64,000 nucleotides of DNA, from positions 62,001 through 126,000 of the forward strand of contig NZ_MLJO01000001.1 in the NCBI RefSeq assembly GCF_001956915.1, given 5' to 3'. The translations under genes were made by a program, and so were the position numbers. Shown piece after piece: positions 52,148 to 61,280 of the stretch. Every line of letters starts with the position of its first letter. The first letter of the stretch is position 1. This stretch comes from Intrasporangium flavum. Its GTDB lineage: Bacteria; Actinomycetota; Actinomycetes; Actinomycetales; Dermatophilaceae. Under the pieces are notes generated by a model that made no database searches, was not told where the DNA came from, and saw only the letters and a program-made list of their open reading frames with translations.

Positions 52148-54237
52148 GCGTCGGGCTGCGGCCCTTCACGCGCAGCTCCGTCGGCACCCAGATCCGCATC
52201 TTCGTCGGCATCATCGTCGTCCTCGTGACCCTCGGCGCGGTCGTGTCGGTCGTGACGATCCAGATGCAGAGCCAGTCGGTCCGCGCGCTCACGCTCGTCT
52301 TCGAGCCGGCCAACGACGCCAACAACGACGTCGCGCAGTCGATGGCCCAGGCGCACGCCGCGTGGCAGCTGGCCGCGGTCGGCCGCCCGCCGGCGCTCTC
52401 GGCCGGCGGCTACCGCTCGACCGTGCAGGCCGACCTCGACCGCCTCGTCGCCTCGATCCGCCAGCCCGAGCTGCCCGAGGCCGACCGTGCCGCGTACGAG
52501 CGCTACGCCGGCGCCCAGCAGCAGGCGGCCACCCGGTGGTTCGACGCGGTCGACCGTGCGCTCGCCGACCATTCGCCGGCGGCCGAGGTGCCGCCGGGCG
52601 TGCAGTCGACCGTCGAGGACGCCTACTCGACGTTCCTCGGTGCGAGCACGGCGATCGGGGTCCAGGTGCGGGGCGACCGCAACGAGGCCCGGATCGACTC
52701 GCGCAACGGCTCGAGCCTGGCCTCCGACGTCCTCATCGGCGTCACGATCGTCGTGGTGCTGCTCCTCGTCGCGGCCGGGTTCGGCATGGACCGTGCCGTC
52801 GGACGTCCCATCGCGCGGCTGCGCGAGGTGGTGCGCCGCCAGGCCGAGGACGACGTCATCGCCATGGCCAACCAGGAGGAGGGCGCCCTCGAGGTCCGCA
52901 TGCTCGCCCGCGACTTCAACGACCTCACCCGCGCCAACGCGCGCCTCGTCGACCAGCAGGCCGCGGTCCTCGAGATGCAGGAGCTCGTCCTCGACGTCGG
53001 CCGCCGGGTGCGGGCCGCGAGCGACGTCGACGAGGCGCTGCAGCGGGTGTGCGCCCGCCTCGGCGTCGGCCTCGGGGCCGACCGCGTCCTGCTCTACACG
53101 CTGGCCGACGACGGCCAGAGCATCGAGGACCGGCTCCAGTGGTGCGCCGGCGACCTGCCCGACCTGCCGCCGCTGCCGCGCTCGCTGGCCCAGCAGATCG
53201 GTGCCGTCAACGACGAGCTGCGCCGCGACGCGGGCTTCTTCGACCTCGGCGACCTGCTGGCGCACCGGGCGTTCGAGGACGAGCGGGCCCGGGCCTTCCA
53301 CCGTGCCACCGGCGCCCGCTCGCTGCTCATGCTGCCGGTCGGCACCGGCGGCCGCGGCCTCGGCATCATCGCGATCATGATGGTCGACGGACCGCGTCGC
53401 TGGCACCGGCACGAGATCCAGGCCGTGCAGCAGTGCGCCGCCATCGCCGCCCAGTCGATCATCGCCCTGCGCCTGACGCTCATGCAGGAGGAGCAGGTAC
53501 GCCGGCTCACCGAGCTCGACCGGCAGAAGACCGACTTCATGGCGACGATCAGCCACGAGCTGCGCACCCCGCTCACCTCGATCAGCGGCTACCTCGAGCT
53601 GCTCACCGACGGCGACTTCGGCGACGTCAGCCAGAGCCAGTCCGTGGCGCTCGACATCATCGGGCGCAACGCGACCCGGCTGCGCGGCCTCATCGAGGAC
53701 CTCCTCGTGCTCAACAAGATCGAGGCGAGCGGCCTGCAGTCGGTCGCCGAGGACGTCGCAGTCGCCGACCTGCTGCGCACCGTCACCGAGACGATGGAGC
53801 CGGTGGCCGTCGCGGGCGGGGTCGAGCTCGTCTGCCACGACGTGCCCGAGGACCTCGTCGTCCACGTCGACCGCGGCCAGCTCGAGCGGGCCCTGATCAA
53901 CCTCGGGTCCAACGCCGTGAAGTTCACCCCCGAGGGCGGCCAGGTGATCCTGTCGGCCGAGCGCGCCGGCGACTCCACCATCGTGTCCGTGCGCGACACC
54001 GGCATCGGCATCCCGGCGGCCGACCTCGCCCGCCTGTCCGAGCGGTTCTTCCGGGCCGGCAACGCCACCGCGGCGGCCATCCCGGGCACCGGCCTGGGGC
54101 TGGCCATCGTCCGGGCCATCGTCGAGGGGCATGGCGGCGAGCTCGTCATCGCCTCGGTCGAGGGGGAGGGCACGACGATGCAGGTCGTCCTGCCGGTCGC
54201 CCAGCCGGCGCACGTCGAGGTGTTCGTCGACGCCTGA
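52144..54237 (+). CDS. Membrane sensor histidine kinase (HAMP-GAF-HisKA-HATPase)
   Basis: 697-aa kinase. TM1 is about 19-41 and TM2 about 193-215, enclosing a ~150-residue helical sensor outside the membrane. HAMP (about 216-268), GAF (about 285-450), HisKA with the phospho-His near 470 in ISHELRTPLTSISGYLELL, and HATPase_c (about 570-685; NLGSNAVKFTPEGG, VRDTGIGIPAADL, GTGLGLAIVRAIVEGHGG) follow. It has no receiver, so the receiver-only regulator at the start of the operon is the natural partner. GTG start overlaps the glycosyltransferase stop (GTGA). A hairpin ends the unit. Confidence 0.92.
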   Translation: MSVGLRPFTRSSVGTQIRIFVGIIVVLVTLGAVVSVVTIQMQSQSVRALTLVFEPANDANNDVAQSMAQAHAAWQLAAVGRPPALSAGGYRSTVQADLDRLVASIRQPELPEADRAAYERYAGAQQQAATRWFDAVDRALADHSPAAEVPPGVQSTVEDAYSTFLGASTAIGVQVRGDRNEARIDSRNGSSLASDVLIGVTIVVVLLLVAAGFGMDRAVGRPIARLREVVRRQAEDDVIAMANQEEGALEVRMLARDFNDLTRANARLVDQQAAVLEMQELVLDVGRRVRAASDVDEALQRVCARLGVGLGADRVLLYTLADDGQSIEDRLQWCAGDLPDLPPLPRSLAQQIGAVNDELRRDAGFFDLGDLLAHRAFEDERARAFHRATGARSLLMLPVGTGGRGLGIIAIMMVDGPRRWHRHEIQAVQQCAAIAAQSIIALRLTLMQEEQVRRLTELDRQKTDFMATISHELRTPLTSISGYLELLTDGDFGDVSQSQSVALDIIGRNATRLRGLIEDLLVLNKIEASGLQSVAEDVAVADLLRTVTETMEPVAVAGGVELVCHDVPEDLVVHVDRGQLERALINLGSNAVKFTPEGGQVILSAERAGDSTIVSVRDTGIGIPAADLARLSERFFRAGNATAAAIPGTGLGLAIVRAIVEGHGGELVIASVEGEGTTMQVVLPVAQPAHVEVFVDA

Positions 54238-54240
54238 AGC

Positions 54241-54267
54241 CGGGGCGGCTCAGAAGCAGCCGCCCCG
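54241..54267. terminator. Bidirectional hairpin at the end of the kinase gene
   Basis: CGGGGCGGCT (54241-54250) pairs perfectly with AGCCGCCCCG (54258-54267). It overlaps the stop codon of the convergent lipoprotein gene. Confidence 0.7.
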
Positions 54268-55230
54268 CGGCTGTCGCTCGAGCCGCTGGGTCACGCTCCA
54301 CCCGGAGGACGGGTCGCGCACCGTGGCCGCGATCTCGTCCCCCGAGCCCTTGGCGGGCTTGGCCTGCGTCGGCCGCCCGAGCGTGCGGCCGGTCCGGGCG
54401 TCGACGCGCCACCCGAGGTAGTCGATGCCCTCGCCGCCCGTCACCGCGGGTGCGTCGGTGGTGCGGTAGCCGGTGACGACGGCGACGACTGCCCCGTCCA
54501 GCTCGACGTGCTGGTAGGTCGGGTCGTCGGGGCGGGGCGGCAGGGTGCGCCACGCGACGCGCCGGGCCGCGAGGTCGACGCCGAGCACGGACCCGTCGTC
54601 ACCGGACACGACGACGTGCTCGGGGTCGACGACGAGGAGCCGCTCGCCGCGCTGGGAGCCGACGGGCAGGGCGACGTCGGTGCGCTCCCACCGGTCCGGG
54701 CCGGGCGTCCACACCACCAGCGTCCGGCCGAGCACCCCGACCACGGACGCCTCGGTGACCACGGCGGAGGAGCGGTAGCCGTTGCGCGCCACGGGGTCGT
54801 CGGGCGACTCGGTCCACGAGAAGCCGCCGGGGCCTCCGGCCACCGGTTCGGCGACGATCAGCGCGGTGTCCTCGGGCACCCCCACGACCTGGTCGGCGAC
54901 GACCCCGATGACCTCCTTCATGCCCTCGGGACTCGACACGGCCCCCGACCGCACGTCGACGACGTGCGGGGCGTGGCACCCGGGCAGGACGACGTAGCCG
55001 TTGCTCAGGCTGGGAGGTGCCGACACGAGGTCGGCGACCGTCGTGCTCCAGCGCACGGTGCCCGACGCGTCGACGCCGGTGACGCGTCCGGCGCGCTCGG
55101 CGGGCACGTCGGGACACGCGTCGAACGAGCACTCCTGCCCGGTGCACCCGACGGCGGCGAGCAGCGTCACGAGCGCGGCCACGGCCGCACGATGCCCGCG
55201 GGCACCGCGTGAACGGCTCCTCTGGTGCAT
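54250..55230 (-). CDS. Lipoprotein with PQQ-like beta-propeller character
   Basis: 326-aa lipoprotein: signal peptide ending in LAAVGC (lipobox, about residues 24-29), then a Cys-rich start ([13 protein letters not shown]) and repeated strand pairs of the type '[16 protein letters not shown]', '[24 protein letters not shown]' and '[19 protein letters not shown]', which resemble PQQ-like propeller blades. The fold suggests a surface binding or sensing protein. It faces the four-gene module from the other strand, so a link with that system is possible but not shown. ATG at 55230 fits the signal peptide. Confidence 0.78.
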   Translation of the reverse strand: MHQRSRSRGARGHRAAVAALVTLLAAVGCTGQECSFDACPDVPAERAGRVTGVDASGTVRWSTTVADLVSAPPSLSNGYVVLPGCHAPHVVDVRSGAVSSPEGMKEVIGVVADQVVGVPEDTALIVAEPVAGGPGGFSWTESPDDPVARNGYRSSAVVTEASVVGVLGRTLVVWTPGPDRWERTDVALPVGSQRGERLLVVDPEHVVVSGDDGSVLGVDLAARRVAWRTLPPRPDDPTYQHVELDGAVVAVVTGYRTTDAPAVTGGEGIDYLGWRVDARTGRTLGRPTQAKPAKGSGDEIAATVRDPSSGWSVTQRLERQPRGGCF

Positions 55231-55512
55231 GCCTTCCCCCTGTCCCTGCGGGCGCCCGGCGGCCGTCCCCCCGGCGCCCCACCCCGTGCCGGGAGAGACA
55301 CCGGGCCCCCGCGGATCGTTGCACCCGCGGGGGCCGCGCGTCGGGGAATGCCGTCGGGGGATGTCGTCGGGAATGTCGAGGGGGCCCGACGCGTTTGGGA
55401 GGACGTGCGCCTTTCTGGCACACTCTTCCTTCGGACCGGTTCACGGCAGAGCGACCCACCAGGGTGGGCAGCGAGGACTCCGACCCGGCCACTTCACCTC
55501 GAGGAGACAATC
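55231..55512. other. Gap before rpmE
   Basis: No gene seen in 282 bases. Toward rpmE there is a Pyr-rich, AT-richer stretch with CACACT (55419-55424) as a weak -10 candidate, and a short dyad CCCAC-CAGG-GTGGG (55457-55470) in the presumed leader. The left half probably carries the promoter of the lipoprotein gene. Confidence 0.4.
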
Positions 55513-55728
55513 TTGAAGAAGGACCTTCACCCCGACTACGTGGAGACCACGGTCACCTGCACCTGTGGCAACACCTTCACGACCCGCAGCACCGCGACCT
55601 CCGGCCAGATCTCGGCCGATGTCTGCTCGCAGTGCCACCCGTTCTACACCGGCAAGCAGAAGATCCTCGACACCGGTGGCCGTGTGGCCCGGTTCGAGGC
55701 CCGCTACGGCAAGAAGGCCGCCAAGTAG
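55513..55728 (+). CDS. rpmE: 50S ribosomal protein L31, zinc-binding type
   Basis: 71-aa ribosomal protein. It is the C+ (zinc) form with Cys16, Cys18, Cys38 and Cys41 ([13 protein letters not shown] and [14 protein letters not shown]), ending in ARYGKKAAK. The C+ form is replaced by a Cys-free paralogue during zinc limitation in many actinobacteria. The TTG start at 55513 is chosen because GAGGAGA (55501-55507) sits just upstream and KKDLHPDY begins the family. A hairpin with a T-rich tail follows, before prfA. Confidence 0.95.
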   Translation: MKKDLHPDYVETTVTCTCGNTFTTRSTATSGQISADVCSQCHPFYTGKQKILDTGGRVARFEARYGKKAAK

Positions 55729-55738
55729 GTCTCCCGCA

Positions 55739-55781
55739 CGCCGGCCCCACGACTTCGGTCGTCGGGGCCGGCGTTCGTTTT
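55739..55781 (+). terminator. Terminator after rpmE with T-rich tail
   Basis: CGCCGGCCCCACGAC (55739-55753) pairs with GTCGT-C-GGGGCCGGCG (55758-55773) around a short loop, one bulge, followed by TTCGTTTT. It is the only hairpin in the window that I found with a clear T-run. Confidence 0.8.
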
Positions 55782-55816
55782 CCCGCCCGTCCCGTCGCCC
55801 ACCGAAGGACCCCACC

Positions 55817-56902
55817 GTGCTCGACTCCGTGCAGTCGGTCCTCGACGAGTACACCGACCTCGAGACGCGCCTGGCCGACCCGGCCGTGCACGGCGACCAG
55901 GACCTCGTCCGCACGCTGAACAAGCGCTACGCCGCGCTCGGTCCGACCGTCGCCGCGGCCCGGGCCTGGCAGTCCGCCCGCGACGACCTCGAGGCGGCCC
56001 GCGAGCTCGCCGCCGAGGACGCCTCCTTCGCCGAGGAGGTCCCGGCCCTCGAGTCGACCCTCGCCACCGCCGAGGAGCACCTGCGCCGGATGCTCGTGCC
56101 CCGCGACCCCGACGACGACCGCGACGTCATCCTCGAGGTCAAGGCGGGGGAGGGCGGCGACGAGTCGGCCCTCTTCGCCGGCGACCTGCTCCGGATGTAC
56201 CTGCGCTACGCCGAGACCCGGGGCTGGAAGACCGCGGTCGAGGACGCCACCGAGAGCGACCTCGGCGGCTACAAGGACGTCCGGGTCTCGATCCGGGCCA
56301 AGGGCACGCCCGGTCTCGGCGAGGCACCGTGGGCGCGCCTCAAGTACGAGGGTGGTGTGCACCGGGTCCAGCGCGTCCCCGTCACCGAGAGCCAGGGCCG
56401 CATCCACACCTCCGCCGCCGGCGTCCTCGTCATGCCGGAGGCGGAGGAGGTCGAGGTGACGATCGACCCGAACGACCTGCGCATCGACGTCTACCGCTCG
56501 TCGGGGCCGGGGGGCCAGAGCGTCAACACGACCGACTCCGCCGTGCGCATCACCCACCTGCCCACCGGGCTCGTCGTGTCGTGCCAGAACGAGAAGTCGC
56601 AGCTGCAGAACAAGGAGGCCGCGATGCGCGTCCTCCGGGCCCGCCTGCACCAGATCGCCCAGGACGCCGCCGACGCCGAGGCCTCCGCGGCCCGGCGCTC
56701 GCAGGTGCGCACCGTCGACCGCAGCGAGCGCATCCGCACCTACAACTTCCCGGAGAACCGGATCTCCGACCACCGCACCGGCTACAAGGCCTACAACCTC
56801 GACGCCGTCCTCGACGGCGACCTCGACCCCGTCGTGCAGTCGGCCCTCGCCGCCGACGAGGCCGCCAAGCTCGCGGCGCTCGCCGAGGGGTCCGGCGCGT
56901 GA
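55817..56902 (+). CDS. prfA: Peptide chain release factor 1
   Basis: 361-aa factor that recognises UAA and UAG and triggers peptide release. The codon-recognition motif is PVT in [18 protein letters not shown] (PxT of RF1), and the peptidyl-transferase motif GGQ is at residues 232-234 in [21 protein letters not shown] start at 55817 fits the family N-terminus ([21 protein letters not shown]). Its stop overlaps the start of prmC (GTGA), the enzyme that methylates the GGQ glutamine. Confidence 0.97.
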   Translation: MLDSVQSVLDEYTDLETRLADPAVHGDQDLVRTLNKRYAALGPTVAAARAWQSARDDLEAARELAAEDASFAEEVPALESTLATAEEHLRRMLVPRDPDDDRDVILEVKAGEGGDESALFAGDLLRMYLRYAETRGWKTAVEDATESDLGGYKDVRVSIRAKGTPGLGEAPWARLKYEGGVHRVQRVPVTESQGRIHTSAAGVLVMPEAEEVEVTIDPNDLRIDVYRSSGPGGQSVNTTDSAVRITHLPTGLVVSCQNEKSQLQNKEAAMRVLRARLHQIAQDAADAEASAARRSQVRTVDRSERIRTYNFPENRISDHRTGYKAYNLDAVLDGDLDPVVQSALAADEAAKLAALAEGSGA

Positions 56903-57816
56903 CCGACGCGGGCACCGACCTGCGCACCGGTGTGCGGGCCGCGGCGCGTGACCTCGCCGAGGCCGGGGTGCCCTCGCCCGACGCCGACGCGCTCGAGCTC
57001 GCCGCCCACGTCCTCGGGCTCGACACGGGGGAGGTGCGCCGGCGGATGGTCCTCGGCGGCACGACCCTTCCGGACGCCTACGGCCGGCTCGTCGACGAGC
57101 GCGCTGCGCGGGTGCCGCTGCAGCACCTGACGGGCCGGGCCCACTTCCGCCGCCTGACCCTGTCGGTCGGGCCCGGCGTCTTCGTCCCGCGCCCCGAGAC
57201 CGAGGTGCTCGTCGACCTCGCGCTCGCCGAGGTCGACCGCCTCACGGCTGCCGGCCCCGCGGGGGCAGTGGTGCGGTTCGTCGACCTGTGCTCAGGGTCC
57301 GGGGCGATCCCGCTCGCCGTCAAGGACGAACGCCCCGACGTCGAGGTGCGTGGCGTCGAGCTGTCGGCCGAGGCGCACGCCTGGTCGGTGGCCAACCGCG
57401 ACCGGCTCGGTCTCGACGTCGACCTCGTTGAGGGCGACGCGTCGGGCCCGTGCCTGCCCGACTGGGAGGGCAGCGTCGACGTCCTCACCGTCAACCCGCC
57501 GTACATCCCGGTCGGACAGGTGCCGCTCGACCCCGAGGTGCGCGACCACGACCCCGAGCTCGCGCTCTACGGGGGCAGCGAGGACGGCCTTGCGATCCCG
57601 CTCGCCGTCGCGCGCCGGGCCGCCGACCTGCTGCGCCCGGGCGGCCTGCTCCTCGTCGAGCACGCCGACTCCCAGGGTCGGTCGCTGCCGGCCCGCCTCG
57701 CCCGCACGGGGCTCTGGGTCGAGGTGGCCGACCACGCGGACCTCACCGGACGTCCCCGCGTCACCACCGCCCGCCGGCGGGCGAGCGACGAGGCGATCGG
57801 TCAGCCGAGCCGGTAG
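56899..57816 (+). CDS. prmC: Release factor glutamine methyltransferase
   Basis: 305-aa SAM-dependent enzyme (HemK family) that N5-methylates the Gln of the GGQ motif in release factors. An N-terminal helical substrate-recognition domain (about 1-75) precedes [14 protein letters not shown], motif [18 protein letters not shown] and the catalytic NPPY in LTVNPPYIP (Asn199). GTG start overlaps the prfA stop. The 3' end overlaps the convergent methyltransferase gene by 16 bases, an arrangement not seen in the standard prfA-prmC-YrdC order. Confidence 0.96.
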   Translation: MTDAGTDLRTGVRAAARDLAEAGVPSPDADALELAAHVLGLDTGEVRRRMVLGGTTLPDAYGRLVDERAARVPLQHLTGRAHFRRLTLSVGPGVFVPRPETEVLVDLALAEVDRLTAAGPAGAVVRFVDLCSGSGAIPLAVKDERPDVEVRGVELSAEAHAWSVANRDRLGLDVDLVEGDASGPCLPDWEGSVDVLTVNPPYIPVGQVPLDPEVRDHDPELALYGGSEDGLAIPLAVARRAADLLRPGGLLLVEHADSQGRSLPARLARTGLWVEVADHADLTGRPRVTTARRRASDEAIGQPSR

Positions 57817-58904
57817 AAGCGCCAGAAGCCGAAGTCCTCGATGGGCAGCACGTCGACGGTCGCGAAGCCGGCCTCCCGCGCGTAGCGCCCCAGCGTGCTC
57901 GGGCGCATCACCGTGCCGGTGGCGACGCTGTCGGGGTGGGACATGCTGTCGGGCAGGCAGAGCAGGACGCTGAAGCCGTACATGACCCGGTCGAAGGCGT
58001 GGTCGCCGTCGCCGTCGGTCGAGAACGCCGGGCCGACGGCCTCGTCCATGACGACGAGCGGCGCGCCCTCGGCGAGCACGGCACGCACCGAGGCGAGCAC
58101 CTCGACCGGCCGCGGCATGTCGTGGATGCACTCGAACGCCAGCGCCAGGTCGAAGCCTCCGGTCGAGAGCAGCTGCGCGTCACCCGCGATGAACTCGACG
58201 TTCGCCGTTCCGGCCAGGCGCGCGTTCTCGCGGGCGAGCTCGATCGACGGCGAGTCGATGTCGACCCCGACGACGCGTGCCTGCGGCCACGCCCTGCCGA
58301 CGGCGATCGTCGACCACCCTGCGCCGCAGCCGATGTCGACGACGTTCGCGCCGGGTCGCCCGAGGATCGCGGCGAGCTCGGGCACGCCCGCGAACGCCGG
58401 GGCCAGCTCGGACTCGAACCACGGCCGGTTCATGTCGGCCTGCGCCTGCCGGGCGTGCTCGCCGAACTCGCGCCACGACACCCCGCCGCCCGTGCGGTGG
58501 GCCGTCGTCAGGGCGTCGATCCGTGAGCCCACGGCCGCAGTGAAGCGCGCGAGCGGCGCGGAGTACTCGGTGCCCCTCGTGTCGACGAGGGCGCGCGCGG
58601 TGGCGTCCGGCAGCCGGTAGCGGCGGCGGTCACTCGCGTCGTCATCGACGCCCGCAGCGTCGTCCGACTCCACCGAGAGCAGGCCCGAGACGGCCTGCTG
58701 CTCGAGCCACTCCCGGGCGTACCGGGGGTGGGAGCCGCAGCGTCCGGCGAGCTCGTCGGCGGTCAGGGGCCCGTCGACGAGAGCGCTGTAGTACCCGAGG
58801 CGGTCGCCGAGGTGCACCGCGAAGAGGTCCAGCGCGCCGAGGAAGGCCTCGTAGAGGCGGTCGGCCACGGAGGCGTCCGCCGGGAGGGGTGCCGCATCGC
58901 TCAT
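57801..58904 (-). CDS. Class I SAM-dependent methyltransferase with winged-helix N-terminus
   Basis: 367-aa methyltransferase. The N-terminal region (about 20-110; LGYYSALVDGPLTADELAGRCGSHPRYAREWLEQQAV's core) is a winged-helix dimerisation-like domain. The catalytic domain (about 180-340) has VVDIGCGAGWSTIAVG, VVGVDIDSPSIELARENA, FECIHDMPRPVEVL and ALVVMDEAVG-like strands. This layout is common in O- and C-methyltransferases of unknown substrate. It lies on the opposite strand, inside the otherwise co-directional prfA-prmC-YrdC block, suggesting insertion. ATG at 58904. Its TGA-containing end overlaps prmC. Confidence 0.85.
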   Translation of the reverse strand: MSDAAPLPADASVADRLYEAFLGALDLFAVHLGDRLGYYSALVDGPLTADELAGRCGSHPRYAREWLEQQAVSGLLSVESDDAAGVDDDASDRRRYRLPDATARALVDTRGTEYSAPLARFTAAVGSRIDALTTAHRTGGGVSWREFGEHARQAQADMNRPWFESELAPAFAGVPELAAILGRPGANVVDIGCGAGWSTIAVGRAWPQARVVGVDIDSPSIELARENARLAGTANVEFIAGDAQLLSTGGFDLALAFECIHDMPRPVEVLASVRAVLAEGAPLVVMDEAVGPAFSTDGDGDHAFDRVMYGFSVLLCLPDSMSHPDSVATGTVMRPSTLGRYAREAGFATVDVLPIEDFGFWRFYRLG

Positions 58905-59024
58905 GAGGCAGTCTGGCGCGCGCGGCGCCCGGGTGGGCGCGATTCACCGGGACGTGTGGCGGCTGGGACGGGCGGGACGGTCGCGCGGGCGCGGGCACGT
59001 TCGGACGCTCCGAGCCGTCACCAG

Positions 59025-59030
59025 TAGGCT
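59025..59030 (+). promoter_or_regulatory. Candidate -10 element of the YrdC gene
   Basis: TAGGCT puts initiation one base before the GTG at 59038. A new promoter is expected here because the inserted reverse gene breaks read-through from prmC. Confidence 0.5.
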
Positions 59031-59037
59031 CGGCCCC

Positions 59038-59880
59038 GTGAGCGAGCGCTACGACTGCACCGACCCCGAGGGCCGCGCCGAGGGCATTCCCGCCGCCGCG
59101 GCCGCCGTCCGACGGGGCGAGGTCGTCGTCCTGCCCACCGACACCGTGTACGGCATCGGCTGCGACGCCTTCGACGCCAACGCGGTCGCCTCGGTCCTCG
59201 CGGCCAAGGGCCGCGGGCGCGACATGCCGCCGCCGGTGCTCATCCCCACGGCGCGCACCGCGCAGGGCCTGGCCACCCAGGTGCCGGACTATGCCAACCG
59301 GCTCATGGAGAGGTTCTGGCCCGGGCCGCTGACGGTCGTGCTCAAGGCCCAGACCTCCCTGCACTGGGACCTCGGCGAGACCAACGGCACCGTCGCGCTG
59401 CGGGTGCCCGACCACGAGATCACCCTCGACCTGCTCGGCGACATCGGCCCGATGGCCGTCACGAGCGCCAACACCACCGGCGACCCCGCGGCCCGGTCGG
59501 TCGACGAGGCGCAGGCGATGCTCGGCGAGTCCGTCGCGGTGTACCTCGACGGCGGCCCCACCGCCGGCGGCGACCCCTCGACGATCATCGACTGCACGGG
59601 GGAGGCGCCGGTCACCCTGCGCCTCGGGGCCATCCCGCAGGAGGACATCGACGCGGCCCTGCGGCCCGCCGAGTCCGGCGAGCCCGATGAGCTCGGCGAG
59701 CCCGTCGACACCACCCCGGATGCCGAGACCGACGCCGCCCCGGACGCGGAGGCGGACGCCCACGCGTCCGGCCCGCTCGACCCGTCGCGCGACGTGCTCT
59801 TCTCCGACCCCCTGTCCGATGCCGCCCCCGGCGGCACCACCGACGGACAGGCCTCCGACACGCAAAGCCCGACGGCATAG
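59038..59880 (+). CDS. tsaC: Threonylcarbamoyl-AMP synthase (YrdC domain) with acidic tail
   Basis: 280-aa enzyme that makes threonylcarbamoyl-AMP from threonine, bicarbonate and ATP for t6A37 of tRNAs. The YrdC domain (about 10-205) shows VVVLPTDTVYGIGCDAF, AAKGRGRDMPPPVLI, ERFWPGPLTVVLK, VAVTSAN-type block and PSTIIDCTGEAPVTLRLGAI. After it, residues about 215-280 form an acidic Asp/Glu/Ala/Ser-rich tail that is not the Sua5 C-terminal domain. The GTG at 59038 is chosen from the -10 element and family start. glyA follows after 84 bases. Confidence 0.93.
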   Translation: MSERYDCTDPEGRAEGIPAAAAAVRRGEVVVLPTDTVYGIGCDAFDANAVASVLAAKGRGRDMPPPVLIPTARTAQGLATQVPDYANRLMERFWPGPLTVVLKAQTSLHWDLGETNGTVALRVPDHEITLDLLGDIGPMAVTSANTTGDPAARSVDEAQAMLGESVAVYLDGGPTAGGDPSTIIDCTGEAPVTLRLGAIPQEDIDAALRPAESGEPDELGEPVDTTPDAETDAAPDAEADAHASGPLDPSRDVLFSDPLSDAAPGGTTDGQASDTQSPTA

Positions 59881-59964
59881 AGTTGGTCCGCGCCGGATCC
59901 GTCCGCGCGCCGCTCGTGCTGCACCCCGCCCTGCACCGAACCCCGCACCTCCCGGAGATGTCCC

Positions 59965-61245
59965 ATGGCTGACGACACGACGTTCTACGGCTCCGACTTC
60001 GGCGCCCTCCAGTCCTTCGACCCGGACATCGCCGGTGTGCTCCTGTCCGAGCTCGACCGCATCCGTGGCGGCCTGCAGCTCATCGCGAGCGAGAACATCA
60101 GCTCCCCGGCGGTGCTCACCGCCCTCGGGTCGACGCTGTCGAACAAGTACGCCGAGGGCTACCCGGGTCGCCGCTACTACGGCGGCTGCTCCGAGGTCGA
60201 CAAGGCCGAGACGATCGCCATCGAGCGGGCCAAGGAGCTCTTCGGGGCCGACCACGCCAACGTCCAGCCGCACTCGGGCGCGAGCGCCAACCAGGCCGTC
60301 TACGGCGCGTTCATGAAGCCGGGCGAGACCCTCCTCGCGATGGCCCTGCCGATGGGCGGCCACCTGACGCACGGCGCCAAGGTGTCCTTCTCCGGCAAGT
60401 GGTTCGACGCCGTGCCCTACGGCGTCGACAAGGACACCGAGGACATCGACTACGACGAGGTCGAGCGCCTCGCCAAGGAGCACCGGCCCAAGGTCATCTG
60501 CGCCGGCGGTTCGGCCATCCCGCGCCTCATCGACTTCGCGCGCTTCCGCGCCATCGCCGACGAGGTCGGCGCGATCCTCTGGGTCGACGCCGCGCACTTC
60601 ATCGGCCTCGTCGCCGGCAAGGCGATCCCGTCGCCGGTGCCCTACGCCGACGTCGTCACCTTCACCACGCACAAGGTGCTGCGCGGTCCGCGCTCGGGTG
60701 CCCTGGTCTGCAAGGAGGAGCACGCCGCCGCGCTCGACAAGGCCGTCTTCCCGATGATGCAGGGCGGCCCGCAGATGCACACCATCGCGGCCAAGGCGGT
60801 CAACTTCAAGGAGTGCGCGACGCCGGAGTACCAGCAGTACGCCACCGACGTCATCGCCAACAGCAAGCAGCTGGCCCAGAGCCTCAAGGACGTCGGCATC
60901 CGCCCGACCACCGGCGGCACCGACACCCACCTGTCGCTGCTCGACCTGCAGGGCATCGGCGTCACGGGCAAGGACGCCGAGGCGCGCGCCGACGCGGCCG
61001 GCATCGTCCTGAACAAGAACGCCATCCCCTTCGACCCGCAGAAGCCGAACATCGCGAGCGGCATCCGCGTCGGCACCCCGTCGGTGACGACCCAGGGCAT
61101 GGGCCTGCCGGAGATGGAGACCATCGCGCGCCTCATCCACACGTCGGTGACCCAGGGCGACGCCGACCCCGACCACCCGGTGAGCAAGGAGGTCCGCGCC
61201 GAGGTCACCGACCTCGTCACGCGCTTCCCGGCCTACCCCCGCTGA
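59965..61245 (+). CDS. glyA: Serine hydroxymethyltransferase
   Basis: 426-aa PLP enzyme interconverting serine and glycine with tetrahydrofolate, the main source of one-carbon units. Signatures include LQLIASENISSPAVL, YAEGYPGRRYYGGC, HSGASANQAVY, ILWVDAAHFIGLVAG and the Schiff-base Lys237 in VTFTTHKVLRGPRSG. The ATG at 59965 is preceded by CGGAGATG. A -10-like TAGAGT (59878-59883), overlapping the upstream stop codon, may add a promoter. Placement between the YrdC gene and wecA is seen in several actinobacteria. Confidence 0.96.
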   Translation: MADDTTFYGSDFGALQSFDPDIAGVLLSELDRIRGGLQLIASENISSPAVLTALGSTLSNKYAEGYPGRRYYGGCSEVDKAETIAIERAKELFGADHANVQPHSGASANQAVYGAFMKPGETLLAMALPMGGHLTHGAKVSFSGKWFDAVPYGVDKDTEDIDYDEVERLAKEHRPKVICAGGSAIPRLIDFARFRAIADEVGAILWVDAAHFIGLVAGKAIPSPVPYADVVTFTTHKVLRGPRSGALVCKEEHAAALDKAVFPMMQGGPQMHTIAAKAVNFKECATPEYQQYATDVIANSKQLAQSLKDVGIRPTTGGTDTHLSLLDLQGIGVTGKDAEARADAAGIVLNKNAIPFDPQKPNIASGIRVGTPSVTTQGMGLPEMETIARLIHTSVTQGDADPDHPVSKEVRAEVTDLVTRFPAYPR

Positions 61246-61280
61246 CCGTCCGCGGTCGGCGCCCGAGCGAGGGTCGGTAG

